The position numbers and the translations under genes are program-made. Positions 43,904 to 51,838 of a stretch of DNA of 51,959 nucleotides are shown in pieces. The DNA is from Chthoniobacteraceae bacterium (lineage in GTDB: Bacteria > Verrucomicrobiota > Verrucomicrobiia > Chthoniobacterales > Chthoniobacteraceae): NCBI GenBank assembly GCA_947476255.1, contig CANJPY010000027.1:1-51959 (forward strand), read 5' to 3'. The notes beneath the pieces were generated by a model. It was not told where the DNA came from. It saw only the letters and a list, made by a program, of their open reading frames with translations, and searched no databases. How positions within the stretch are numbered: the first letter of the stretch is position 1; each line of letters begins with the position of its first letter.

Positions 43904-46069
43904 ATGAACGAACTCGCCTTTCCATCTCCCGCAAAGATTCTTGAGAGTCTGAAGAAGGGCGATCTTGCCTTCGTCGCGGCTTTGTTCGGCACGGTGGTGT
44001 TGCTGGTGATCCCTGTAGGTCCCCTGGTTCTGGATCTCTTGCTTGCCGCCAGCATTGCCATTTCTCTTCTCATCCTCCTGATCATTGTTTACGTCAAGGA
44101 ACCGGAGGATTTCTCGGGGTTCCCCACCTTGCTGCTTTCCGTAACCCTTTATCGGCTGGCCCTGAACGTGGCCTCGACTCGGTTGATTTTGGTGGACGGT
44201 CATGCCGGCAACATCATTCAGGCGTTCGGAGATTTCGTCGTTCGAGGAAACTATGTGGTCGGGGCGGTGGTCTTTTTGATCTTGGTGGTGATTAACTTCA
44301 TGGTGATCACCAAGGGTGCCGGGCGTATTGCGGAGGTCGCGGCCCGGTTCACTTTGGATGCGATGCCGGGGAAGCAGATGTCGATTGACGCGGAATTAAA
44401 CGCCGGGCTCATTGACGAAGCGACGGCGACGCGCCGGCGCTTGAAGATCCAGAAGGAAGCCGACTTTTATGGGGCGATGGACGGGGCGAGTAAGTTCGTG
44501 CGGGGGGATGCGATTGCCGGCATTTTGATCACACTGATCAACGTTGTGGGCGGGATTGTGATCGGGGTCGTTCAGAAAAATCTTCCTGTGGCGGAGGCCC
44601 TCAAGCGCTACACGCTTCTATCCATCGGGGATGGCTTGGTGGCGCAGGTGCCGGCGTTGGTGGTTTCTCTGGCGGCAGGTATTTTGGTGACGCGCGCTTC
44701 GGAAGATTCCGATTTGGGAAGCTACCTTTCCAAGCAGCTGACATTCTACCCGCGCGCGATGGGGATCGCGGCAGGCATGATGGGCGTTTTTGCCGTGGTG
44801 CCGGGAATGCCCGTGTTTCCATTTTTGTCGCTGGCGGTGATTCTCGGAGTGCTCGCGTGGAAGTTGAAGAAAGCCGAGGCTGAGGCTGCTGAAAAAGCCG
44901 CGGTGGCTGCGGTGGCAAATGCGAGCAAGAATCTCGGAGCCGGGACGGTGCCTGCTTCAGAACGTCCTGCGGGAGCGAGCGATGGGAAGCCAAAGGCGAT
45001 TTCCGACGAGTTCAAAAAGCTCATGGAGGTGGACGTCCTCTGCATCGAACTTGGACTGGGCTTGGTGGGGTTGGCGGACAAAAAGACGGGGGGCGACCTG
45101 CTCGACCGCGTCACGGGCGTGCGCCGAAATTTTGCCCGGGACATGGGGATGGTGATCCCGCCCATCGCAATCCGCGACAGTTTGGATTTGGAAAATTCGG
45201 AGTACCGCTTCCTTTTGCGTGGCCGAGAGATTTCGCGCGGCAAGGTGCTCTTGAAGCATTGGCTGGCGATGAATGTTTCCAACAGTCCGATTGTCCTGCG
45301 GGGGGTTTCCACGGTGGAACCTGTTTTCGGAATCAAAGCGACTTGGGTGGACGACGAGGAGCGGCGTACTGCGGAAATTCACGGGTTCACCGTGGTCGAC
45401 CCCAGTTCGGTGTTGATCACGCATTTGTCGGAAACGATGAAACGGCACGCACATCTAATTTTGGGCAGACAGGACGTGCAGACCCTCCTGGACTCGTTGA
45501 AGGAAACCCAGCCCGTGCTGGTGACGGATGTGGTTCCCGAACCGCTGGGGGTGGGGGCCGTTCAGCGCGTGCTGCAGAACCTCCTGCGGGAAGGCATTTC
45601 CATCAAGAATTTGCCGTCCATCATGGAAAATCTTGGCGACGTCGCGGCCTTGACCAAAAACCCGGACGAGTTGTCCGAGCATGTGCGGAGACGTTTGGGC
45701 ACGTATTTTGTGGCTGAGTACGAGTCGGAACCCGGCATCTTGAAGGCCATCACGATCGAGCCTCGTTTGGAGCAGTTGTTGACCTCCAAAGTGCATCGGA
45801 CTCAGTTTGATGTGGGGTTGGTGATCGATCCCCAGATGGCGCAGCATCTCCTGCAGGATCTTTCCAAACGGATGTCCGAAATGGCGGAAAAAGGCCTGGT
45901 GCCGGTCTTGATTACCACTTCGGAGCTGCGGTTGGCGTTCCGCCGGTTCTTTGAGCCGTCTCTGGGGAAGTTGGTGGTGATTTCGTATCAGGAATTACCC
46001 GCCCAGACAGAAATTCAGAACGTGGGGATCCTGCTGCCTCCGCCAGTCGCTCAACAGAATGCGGCCTAA
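43904..46069 (+). CDS. flhA: Flagellar export gate protein FlhA
   Basis: Large export gate component with a proton-linked channel role, 721 residues. The N-terminal part has about eight membrane helices and the FHIPEP-family stretches ALNVASTRLILVDGHAG, FGDFVVRGNYVVG and GAGRIAEVAARFTLDAMPGK, then QMSIDAELNAG. The C-terminal cytoplasmic nonamer domain follows an Ala/Glu-rich linker (about 320-365). The length is slightly above the usual 690. flhF comes next after 71 bp. Confidence 0.96.
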   Translation: MNELAFPSPAKILESLKKGDLAFVAALFGTVVLLVIPVGPLVLDLLLAASIAISLLILLIIVYVKEPEDFSGFPTLLLSVTLYRLALNVASTRLILVDGHAGNIIQAFGDFVVRGNYVVGAVVFLILVVINFMVITKGAGRIAEVAARFTLDAMPGKQMSIDAELNAGLIDEATATRRRLKIQKEADFYGAMDGASKFVRGDAIAGILITLINVVGGIVIGVVQKNLPVAEALKRYTLLSIGDGLVAQVPALVVSLAAGILVTRASEDSDLGSYLSKQLTFYPRAMGIAAGMMGVFAVVPGMPVFPFLSLAVILGVLAWKLKKAEAEAAEKAAVAAVANASKNLGAGTVPASERPAGASDGKPKAISDEFKKLMEVDVLCIELGLGLVGLADKKTGGDLLDRVTGVRRNFARDMGMVIPPIAIRDSLDLENSEYRFLLRGREISRGKVLLKHWLAMNVSNSPIVLRGVSTVEPVFGIKATWVDDEERRTAEIHGFTVVDPSSVLITHLSETMKRHAHLILGRQDVQTLLDSLKETQPVLVTDVVPEPLGVGAVQRVLQNLLREGISIKNLPSIMENLGDVAALTKNPDELSEHVRRRLGTYFVAEYESEPGILKAITIEPRLEQLLTSKVHRTQFDVGLVIDPQMAQHLLQDLSKRMSEMAEKGLVPVLITTSELRLAFRRFFEPSLGKLVVISYQELPAQTEIQNVGILLPPPVAQQNAA

Positions 46070-46140
46070 CCCAGAATCTTGAACCATGAAAAACGTAACT
46101 GGCATTTGCAAAACGGCTCATTCTGAGTTGATTCCGTAGT

Positions 46141-47271
46141 ATGGCTGAACAGCGTTACAGATTCGTGGTGGGCTCCGCCGAGGAGGCTGTGAGTGTATTG
46201 CGGCAACGCTTCGGTGCGCGCGCCCGGGTGGTTTCTGTGCGGCAGGTGGAAGGAAAGGGGCTCGCGCGGTTCTTGCAGGCCCCCAAGCTTGAGGTCATCG
46301 CTGCGGTGGGGGACACTCCGGCGCCCGCTCCCGTGCCTGTTTCAACCGCCGCCACCGCCGCCACCTCGGCCGCCACCTCCGCCACCTCCGCCGCTGTTCA
46401 CGAAGCACCCCAGCAGATGCGTTCGGTCGTGACGGAGATGCCCAGATCCCAATCTCAGGAAAGTGCCGCTCCAGCCCAGGAATCGTCTTTCGGAATGGCG
46501 AGTCGGCTGGTACGTCTTTTGGAAGCCGGAGGGATCTCCAAACAGGTTCTTTCCCGGCTGCAGCTTTATCCTTCCTGGACGAGTATTGAGACAATGCCTC
46601 TGGGGCGCTCGCTGCCCGAGGTGGGCGGTTTGTTGCGCGCCGAATTCCGCACGATCCCAAGGCGTCCGCTGGGGGATCGGATTGCTTTCGTGGGGCCTGC
46701 GGGCTCTGGCAAAACAACGGCGCTTTGCAAACGGCTCGCGATGGATGTGTTCTTGAGAAATCAAAAGCCTTCCGCCCTCAAGCTCGATCTGGACCGGGCA
46801 AATCCGGGGGATGCGCTTTCGGTGTTTTGTGAAGCCCTTGGGGCGAGTTACATCCGCTCTGCCGCCGAGGCGCCGACTCCCGGCCATGGCCGTACCCTTT
46901 ATATTGACCTCCCGGGTTTTGGTCTGTGGGCGGATGACGAAATGGCCGATATCCGGACGGCGCTGGCGCCCCTGTTTACGACCAGTCGTGCCATTGTGAT
47001 CAATGCCGCTTATGATCCGGCCTTGATCCGGCGTTGTTTTGAAGTGGGCGCGCGTTTGGAGTGCACGCATGTGGTCTTCACTCATTTGGATGAATTACAA
47101 CACTGGGGCAAGATGTGGGACTTTTTACTGCGCTCCGGGTTGACGCCCCTGTTCCTGAGCACGGGACAAAATATCGCCGGAGATTGCGAAGAGAACGTGT
47201 TTGAGGCGGTTCTTTCGCGAACCTTTTCCGGAGTTGGTTTGGAATCTGCTACTCAGGCCGCAAGCGCATGA
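46141..47271 (+). CDS. flhF: Flagellar SRP-like GTPase FlhF, divergent G motifs
   Basis: SRP-type GTPase that places the flagellum at its site. It has 376 residues: a basic N-terminal domain (RYRFVVGSAEEAVSVLRQRF), an Ala/Thr-rich linker with tandem repeats (about 69-85), and the NG domain with P-loop GPAGSGKTTALCKRLA at about 185-200. Two GTPase motifs are unusual: G3, normally DTAGR, reads DLPGFG (256-261), and G4, normally TKLDE, reads THLDE (314-318). GTP hydrolysis may be altered. No flhG follows; an 82-residue membrane protein overlaps by four bases. Confidence 0.85.
   Translation: MAEQRYRFVVGSAEEAVSVLRQRFGARARVVSVRQVEGKGLARFLQAPKLEVIAAVGDTPAPAPVPVSTAATAATSAATSATSAAVHEAPQQMRSVVTEMPRSQSQESAAPAQESSFGMASRLVRLLEAGGISKQVLSRLQLYPSWTSIETMPLGRSLPEVGGLLRAEFRTIPRRPLGDRIAFVGPAGSGKTTALCKRLAMDVFLRNQKPSALKLDLDRANPGDALSVFCEALGASYIRSAAEAPTPGHGRTLYIDLPGFGLWADDEMADIRTALAPLFTTSRAIVINAAYDPALIRRCFEVGARLECTHVVFTHLDELQHWGKMWDFLLRSGLTPLFLSTGQNIAGDCEENVFEAVLSRTFSGVGLESATQAASA
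46345..46396 (+). repeat. Ala/Thr-coding GCC-ACC repeats in flhF linker
   Basis: A run of imperfect 9- and 6-base units (GCCGCCACC, GCCACCTCC) encodes Ala-Ala-Thr and Ala-Thr-Ser steps between the N-terminal and GTPase domains of FlhF. All units keep frame, so the effect would be on linker length. Confidence 0.8.
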
Positions 47272-47516
47272 AGTACTTTCTTCTCATGGGGGGATTCGCA
47301 GGGTTTGCAATCGTGATGATTGCCAGCTTGTACGCGGGCAATCGTCCAGCCACAGCCCTTCGGGACGCCTCGATCGGGCTTTTCGTAGGGGGCATGCTCT
47401 TCAGGATGCTTCACGCTGCATACATTGCAGGAATTAAAGGGTGCATCTCGGACCGCCTCAGAGGCGGGCGCGAGGTTGATCATTCGGAGGAGTTGGAGGG
47501 GCAAAAGAGGGCGTGA
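47268..47516 (+). CDS. Small membrane protein in the usual flhG position
   Basis: An 82-residue protein I do not recognise. It has two hydrophobic segments, about 2-23 (YFLLMGGFAGFAIVMIASLY) and 31-54 (RDASIGLFVGGMLFRMLHAA), joined by a short basic loop, then a charged tail. Its ATG overlaps the flhF stop by four bases, so it is co-translated with flhF, and fliA starts 32 bp later. In many bacteria flhG sits here; there is no P-loop ATPase in this window that could be FlhG. Confidence 0.6.
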   Translation: MKYFLLMGGFAGFAIVMIASLYAGNRPATALRDASIGLFVGGMLFRMLHAAYIAGIKGCISDRLRGGREVDHSEELEGQKRA

Positions 47517-47548
47517 CGCCCTGACGGCCCAGTCGATTGGAACACCCC

Positions 47549-48334
47549 ATGCAGCATCCTGAACACAACGTTGTATCCTCCGCCACCGTGGTGCGCACGT
47601 ACCAGACGGAAGAGGATCGCACCCACCTTTTGGAGAGTAATCTCTCCCTGGTGAAGGCTGTCGTGGACAGAATGAGGATTTTTTTGCCGCCCTCGCTGGA
47701 TTTAGAAGATCTTTACAGTGTTGGAATCACGGGCTTGATGACCGCAGTCCGCAAGTATGATTCTTCCCAAGGCACACCCTTTGCAGGGTTCGCAGCCTTT
47801 CTGATCCGGGGGGCAGTCAAAGACGAACTGCGGAAGATGGATTGGACTCCCAGAAGTATTCGCGAAAAAGCGAAAAAGGTCCGCGAAGCCTTGGAAGGAC
47901 TCGAGCAAAGACTGGGCCGTCCCGCCCTTGAGACGGAGGTCGCGGACGAAATCGGGGTGAGTCTGGAGGAGTACTGGGATTTGCTGGACGAGATCCGTCC
48001 CGTCAGTTTTGTGCCGCTCGATGACGAACTTGCCGGAGAGGAAAGCTCCGAAGTGAGGGTTCACGAAAGAATTCCCGATGAATCTCAGGAGGATGCGCTC
48101 CGGATTCTGGAACGCCGGGAGTTGATGCAATTGGTGGTGCAGCAGATGCAGAAAATGCCGGACCTGACACGGAAAGTGTTGGCGATGTATTATTTTGAGA
48201 ATCTCCGTCTCTCTGAAATAGCGGCAGTTTTTAGTCTTACGGAGGGCCGTATTTCTCAAATTCACACGCAGGCTGTGTTGAGCCTGCGCAGTTTTGTCAG
48301 GCGAATTAACAATAATTCAAACTTATGCTCCTAA
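47549..48334 (+). CDS. fliA: Flagellar sigma factor FliA (sigma-28)
   Basis: Alternative sigma factor for late flagellar genes, 261 residues from the ATG at 47549 (a TTG at 47537 is possible). Region 2 holds DLEDLYSVGITGLMTAVRKY and the PFAGFAAFLIRGAVKDEL segment, with KMDWTPRSIREKAKKVREAL after it. Region 4 includes MPDLTRKVLAMYYFENLRLS and the recognition helix LTEGRISQIHTQAVLSLRSF. This layout is the FliA/WhiG type. It overlaps motA by ten bases. Confidence 0.92.
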   Translation: MQHPEHNVVSSATVVRTYQTEEDRTHLLESNLSLVKAVVDRMRIFLPPSLDLEDLYSVGITGLMTAVRKYDSSQGTPFAGFAAFLIRGAVKDELRKMDWTPRSIREKAKKVREALEGLEQRLGRPALETEVADEIGVSLEEYWDLLDEIRPVSFVPLDDELAGEESSEVRVHERIPDESQEDALRILERRELMQLVVQQMQKMPDLTRKVLAMYYFENLRLSEIAAVFSLTEGRISQIHTQAVLSLRSFVRRINNNSNLCS

Positions 48335-49182
48335 TCGTTGGTTATATCGTTGTCATTCTTGGAGGTGCTATCGGATTTATGATGGCCGGGGGTCATCTCT
48401 CGTCCTTGCTGGTGCCCTCTGAGTTCGTTTCCCTAGGGGGCTTGACCCTCGGGATGATTTTGATCGCCTCCAATCCTGCCGGGATCAAGTCCCTGATCGC
48501 TGCCGTAGTCAGCGTGCTCAAGGGCGGGTACGTGCAGAAAAAGGACGTCGAAGAGTTGCTCAAGCTCCAGTATGAGCTTTATAACACCGCCCGTCGTAAC
48601 GGTCTGATCGCTTTGGAAGATCACGTCATGGATCCCAAGAAGAGCGCGATCTTTTCGAAGTTCCCGACGCTCACCAACAACCACGGCCGGTTGGAGTTTC
48701 TGACCAACGGACTCAAGCCTTTGATTGACGGGCGCATCAAGCCGGAACAGCTCGAGTCCCTCATGCAGGTGACCATGGATGCCCATGATGAAGAATTGAG
48801 TGAACCGATTCATTTGCTGCAGCTTGTGGGTGACTCTCTGCCGGGTCTGGGGATTATCGCGGCCGTTTTGGGGATCATTCATACGATGGCCATCGTCGAT
48901 TCCGGTGCCGCCATGGTGGGTAAGAGCGTTGCCGCCGCTTTGACTGGAACGCTCCTCGGGGTGTTGGGAGCCTATGGCTTCGTCAACCCCACCGCTGCGA
49001 AGGTCAAGGCCAACAACAATTTGGAGACCCAGTATTTCACCGCGGTGATGAAGGGGCTTTGCGGCTTTGCCCAGGGCATGAACCCGATCATGGCCGTGGA
49101 AATTGCACGCCGTTGTATGGACCACCACCTCACGCCGTCTGCGGAAAAGCTTGAGGAAATCCTCAAAGGCGCCGCCAAGTAG
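48325..49182 (+). CDS. motA: Flagellar stator protein MotA
   Basis: Stator subunit that forms the ion channel with MotB and turns FliG. It has 285 residues and follows the long E. coli type. Four transmembrane helices are visible, with the key proline in SLPGLGIIAAVLGIIHTM and the second in GAYGFVNPTAAKVK. The cytoplasmic loop carries the charged residues (VMDPKKSAIFSKFP and beyond). Only one motA is present, upstream of two motB genes. The start overlaps the fliA stop. Confidence 0.94.
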   Translation: MLLIVGYIVVILGGAIGFMMAGGHLSSLLVPSEFVSLGGLTLGMILIASNPAGIKSLIAAVVSVLKGGYVQKKDVEELLKLQYELYNTARRNGLIALEDHVMDPKKSAIFSKFPTLTNNHGRLEFLTNGLKPLIDGRIKPEQLESLMQVTMDAHDEELSEPIHLLQLVGDSLPGLGIIAAVLGIIHTMAIVDSGAAMVGKSVAAALTGTLLGVLGAYGFVNPTAAKVKANNNLETQYFTAVMKGLCGFAQGMNPIMAVEIARRCMDHHLTPSAEKLEEILKGAAK

Positions 49183-49217
49183 CATCCACTGCAGCGGTTC
49201 TCTCGATCTGATTTCTC

Positions 49218-49934
49218 ATGGCCAAAAAGAAAGACGCACATCACGGCGGAGCTTGGAAGGTTGCTTACGCAGACTTCGTGACCGCCATGATGGCGCTTTT
49301 CATTGTGTTGTGGATTTGCAAGGAAAAGCCCAAACTCGCAGCGCTGATCACGGCTACTTTCGAGAAGGAGATGACGTGGAAGGAGCTTTTCTTCGGCGGT
49401 TTCATGGAACAACCGGGGCAGCCTGATCCTCTGGCGGATGTCAAGATGACCCAGGAGGAGATCGACGAAATCCTCTCGAAAGTCACGGCGGACGTCCAGA
49501 AGATGATCAACAAGGATGATCCCGACAGCGAGGACATGGAAATCCAGGTGACTTCGGACGGGGTCAAGATTCTGCTGTTTGACAACCCCAAGAAACCGCT
49601 TTTCGAGCCGTTGACAGCCAAGCTCACCAAGTGGGGGGAATTCGTGATGGAGAGCCTTTCGTGGATTATCGAGAAATACAAGATGCGCGTCTTTATTGAT
49701 GCGCACGTTTCGACCACCGACGCCCAGTTTCCCAAGAAGGACTACGGACTGTGGGAGTTGACGGTGGACCGAGCGACGGCCTGCCGCCGCTCCCTGTTGA
49801 ATTACGCCTGTTCACCCAAGGCTTTCTTCCGGGTTGCTGGATTTGGAGACAGCAAACCGCTGCCCGATACGGAGCCTGAATCTGAAGAGAACGACCGTAT
49901 TCTTTTCAATTTAACCATCAAGACGTGGAAATAG
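49218..49934 (+). CDS. motB: Flagellar stator protein MotB, copy 1
   Basis: Plug-and-anchor stator subunit, 238 residues. The proton-carrying aspartate is Asp19 in WKVAYADFVTAMMALFI, the helix of the proton-type family. After a periplasmic linker with EEIDEILSKVTADVQKMIN comes an OmpA-like peptidoglycan-binding domain (IQVTSDGVKILLFDNPKKPL, ELTVDRATACRRSLLNYA, RVAGFGDSKPLPD). The domain is divergent from E. coli MotB. It is the first of two motB genes, 35 bp after motA. Confidence 0.92.
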   Translation: MAKKKDAHHGGAWKVAYADFVTAMMALFIVLWICKEKPKLAALITATFEKEMTWKELFFGGFMEQPGQPDPLADVKMTQEEIDEILSKVTADVQKMINKDDPDSEDMEIQVTSDGVKILLFDNPKKPLFEPLTAKLTKWGEFVMESLSWIIEKYKMRVFIDAHVSTTDAQFPKKDYGLWELTVDRATACRRSLLNYACSPKAFFRVAGFGDSKPLPDTEPESEENDRILFNLTIKTWK

Positions 49935-49952
49935 ACTTGGACCCCGAATTTT

Positions 49953-50300
49953 ATGGATAGTTACCTTTCCAACCGACCCAAAGTGGATCCCTCTTCTGGA
50001 TTTGATGCAGGAATGCCCGCGGATGGCCTCGCCTTCCGTGATCCGATGGAAGGGCATGACGCTTTCATGTCAAACCTGCCGCAAACGGGAGGTTTTCAGT
50101 CCTTGAAGTCGGCGCTCCTCGAAGCCGGCAGCGTCATGAACGCCGCGGATGCGCACCGTCCACATCATTCCAAGGGAGCTCTGACGGATTCTCAGACAAC
50201 GGAACCGTCCGTGGAACTGATTACGCATGAGGGGCGTATTGAGAAAGTCATCGTGACCTGTTCGTGCTGCCGGACGATCGAGTTGGAGTGCACCTACTAA
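49953..50300 (+). CDS. Small CxCC-containing protein between the two motB genes
   Basis: A 115-residue protein I do not recognise. It is soluble, with no signal peptide or membrane segment. Residues 1-75 are polar and probably flexible, with His pairs (HRPHHS). The C-terminal 27 residues form a compact unit, VELITHEGRIEKVIVTCSCC followed by a final Glu-Cys-Thr-Tyr, that holds four Cys in a C-x-C-C-x(6)-C pattern, a plausible small metal site. It lies 18 bp after motB copy 1 and 69 bp before copy 2, so it belongs to the stator operon. Confidence 0.7.
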   Translation: MDSYLSNRPKVDPSSGFDAGMPADGLAFRDPMEGHDAFMSNLPQTGGFQSLKSALLEAGSVMNAADAHRPHHSKGALTDSQTTEPSVELITHEGRIEKVIVTCSCCRTIELECTY

Positions 50301-50369
50301 TTTTTTGCCGAGGGTGCGGCCTGCGAACAGCTCGCCGCCGACTTTGTTTCAGTTCACTTTCAGCGTTTT

Positions 50370-51092
50370 ATGGCCAAGAAAAAAGATGAGCATCATGGAG
50401 GGGCGTGGAAGGTTGCGTACGCAGACTTCGTGACGGCCATGATGGCGCTCTTCATCGTGCTTTGGATTATTGCCCCCGAGCCCAACGATAACAAAATCGT
50501 ATACGAAGATGAAATTGACACGGCTCCACCCCAGGACACCAATACGCAGGGGGGCGAGCAGAAGACTCCGGGAGAAAAGCCGGGGGATAAGATGGGAGAC
50601 GCCGGAGCCGCCCAGCGGATGAAGGATCTTCAATTCATAGCCGACGAGCTGATCAAACTGCTAAAGGTGGACGATTTGGAACCGGAGCCTCCCGTGGACG
50701 TGAAGCTGGTGAATGAAACGATCAAAATCACTCTGTTTGATCGGCAAAAGAAGCCCTTTTTCAAAACAAGCACTTCGCAGCTCACAGAATGGGGCGATTT
50801 TGTCCTCAAAAACTTGTCCTACGTCGCGGTGAGGCACGACATGCTTCTTCTCTTGGACGGGCATACTGCCAAGGGTAATACTGACGCGGGAGATCGTGCC
50901 GAGTCCGGGCCTTGGGAATTGAGCGTGGATCGGGCGGCCGTTTCCAGAAGGCGCTTGATTAGTTTTGACCTGAAATCCGAGCAGGTCATTCGCTTGACGG
51001 GGTACGCAGATACGCGCCCCTTGGATGGGATGGACCCGAAGATGCCCGCCAATCAGCGTCTCACGGTGCACATGAGTGTTGCGCCCAAGTAA
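50370..51092 (+). CDS. Flagellar stator protein MotB, copy 2
   Basis: Second MotB-type protein, 240 residues. Its first 33 residues differ from copy 1 at only one position, and Asp19 is kept in WKVAYADFVTAMMALFI. The following 70 residues are different: an acidic, Pro/Gly/Lys-rich periplasmic linker (NTQGGEQKTPGEKPGDKMGD). The OmpA-like domain is similar (VKLVNETIKITLFDRQKKPF, WELSVDRAAVSRRRLISFDL, RLTGYADTRPLDGMD) and closer to standard MotB at GYADTRPL. Both copies could share the single MotA; whether they form mixed or alternative stators is unknown. Confidence 0.92.
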   Translation: MAKKKDEHHGGAWKVAYADFVTAMMALFIVLWIIAPEPNDNKIVYEDEIDTAPPQDTNTQGGEQKTPGEKPGDKMGDAGAAQRMKDLQFIADELIKLLKVDDLEPEPPVDVKLVNETIKITLFDRQKKPFFKTSTSQLTEWGDFVLKNLSYVAVRHDMLLLLDGHTAKGNTDAGDRAESGPWELSVDRAAVSRRRLISFDLKSEQVIRLTGYADTRPLDGMDPKMPANQRLTVHMSVAPK

Positions 51093-51193
51093 AAGAGGGC
51101 CTATCGGGGAGAGTGGGTGTGAGGCGGGCGGAATGCCTAGTTTTACGGGGGGAGTCAAAGAAGCGGCCTCTACCACACAGTGATTGCGAGTAC

Positions 51194-51838
51194 TCATTGG
51201 GTTGCGGCATGTTGCACCATGCGGTTGACCTCTCCGTCGGAGACGAGTGCGGCGTGGGCGGTAATAGAAACAGAAGCGGGACTCGTTCGATATATAAAGT
51301 TTCCCGGCCCACCAAGATTCTCCGCACCGCTTTCATCAAGCATCAGGAACGACTCTTTTTGGGAAGAAAGTGAAAATGAAATGCGACTGGGAATCGAGGC
51401 CTTTAGGGTTCCTGAAAGCACTGCGACTCTTGCAGACAGACCGCTCAATAAGAGATGTACCCCTGCCTTATGGCCAATTCTCGCGATTCTTTCAACCATG
51501 CCGACGATTTCGTCTCGTATTTCGAGATATGCGTCAAAAAGTAAATTCTCAAAATCATCAATGATGATCACAATATAAGGCAGTCGATTTGGGATCTTGA
51601 GCTTACTCTGCCGGCGGTCTTGGGCCGTCATCATCCGTGCGATACGCTCCTCAGCGGAATCCCGTTGGGAGTTGGACTCTGGCCTCGCATTGAATGCGCC
51701 GATGTTGCGCACTCCAGTCTTGGCGAATATGGCATAGCGCTTGTCCATCTCGCAGACTGCCCAGCGTAGAGCATGGACCACCTTCTTTGGATTACTTACC
51801 ACGGGAAGCACTAGTTCTGCTGTGTTACAAAATGTCAT
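51194..51838 (-). pseudogene. FtsK/SpoIIIE motor-domain fragment lacking Walker A
   Basis: An open frame of 214 residues from the ATG at 51838 that matches only the middle of the FtsK translocase motor: LVLPVVSNPKKVVHALRWAV then EMDKRYAIFAKTGVRNIGAF, Walker B-like YIVIIIDDFENLL, RIARIGHKAGVHLLLSGLSA, ASIPSRISFSLSSQKES and AALVSDGEVNRMV. The Walker A region that should lie upstream is absent, as is the C-terminal gamma DNA-recognition domain. Key residues have drifted (IIDE to IIDD, ATQRPS to LSGLSA). I call it a relic, though the frame is intact and it overlaps the upstream gene by 14 bases, so a specialised non-motor protein cannot be excluded. Confidence 0.6.

Noticed and set aside
20228-51092. 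CRISPR array among the repeats
   Set aside because: The repeats are direct tandem units of 11-24 bp without unique spacers; no cas genes are present.
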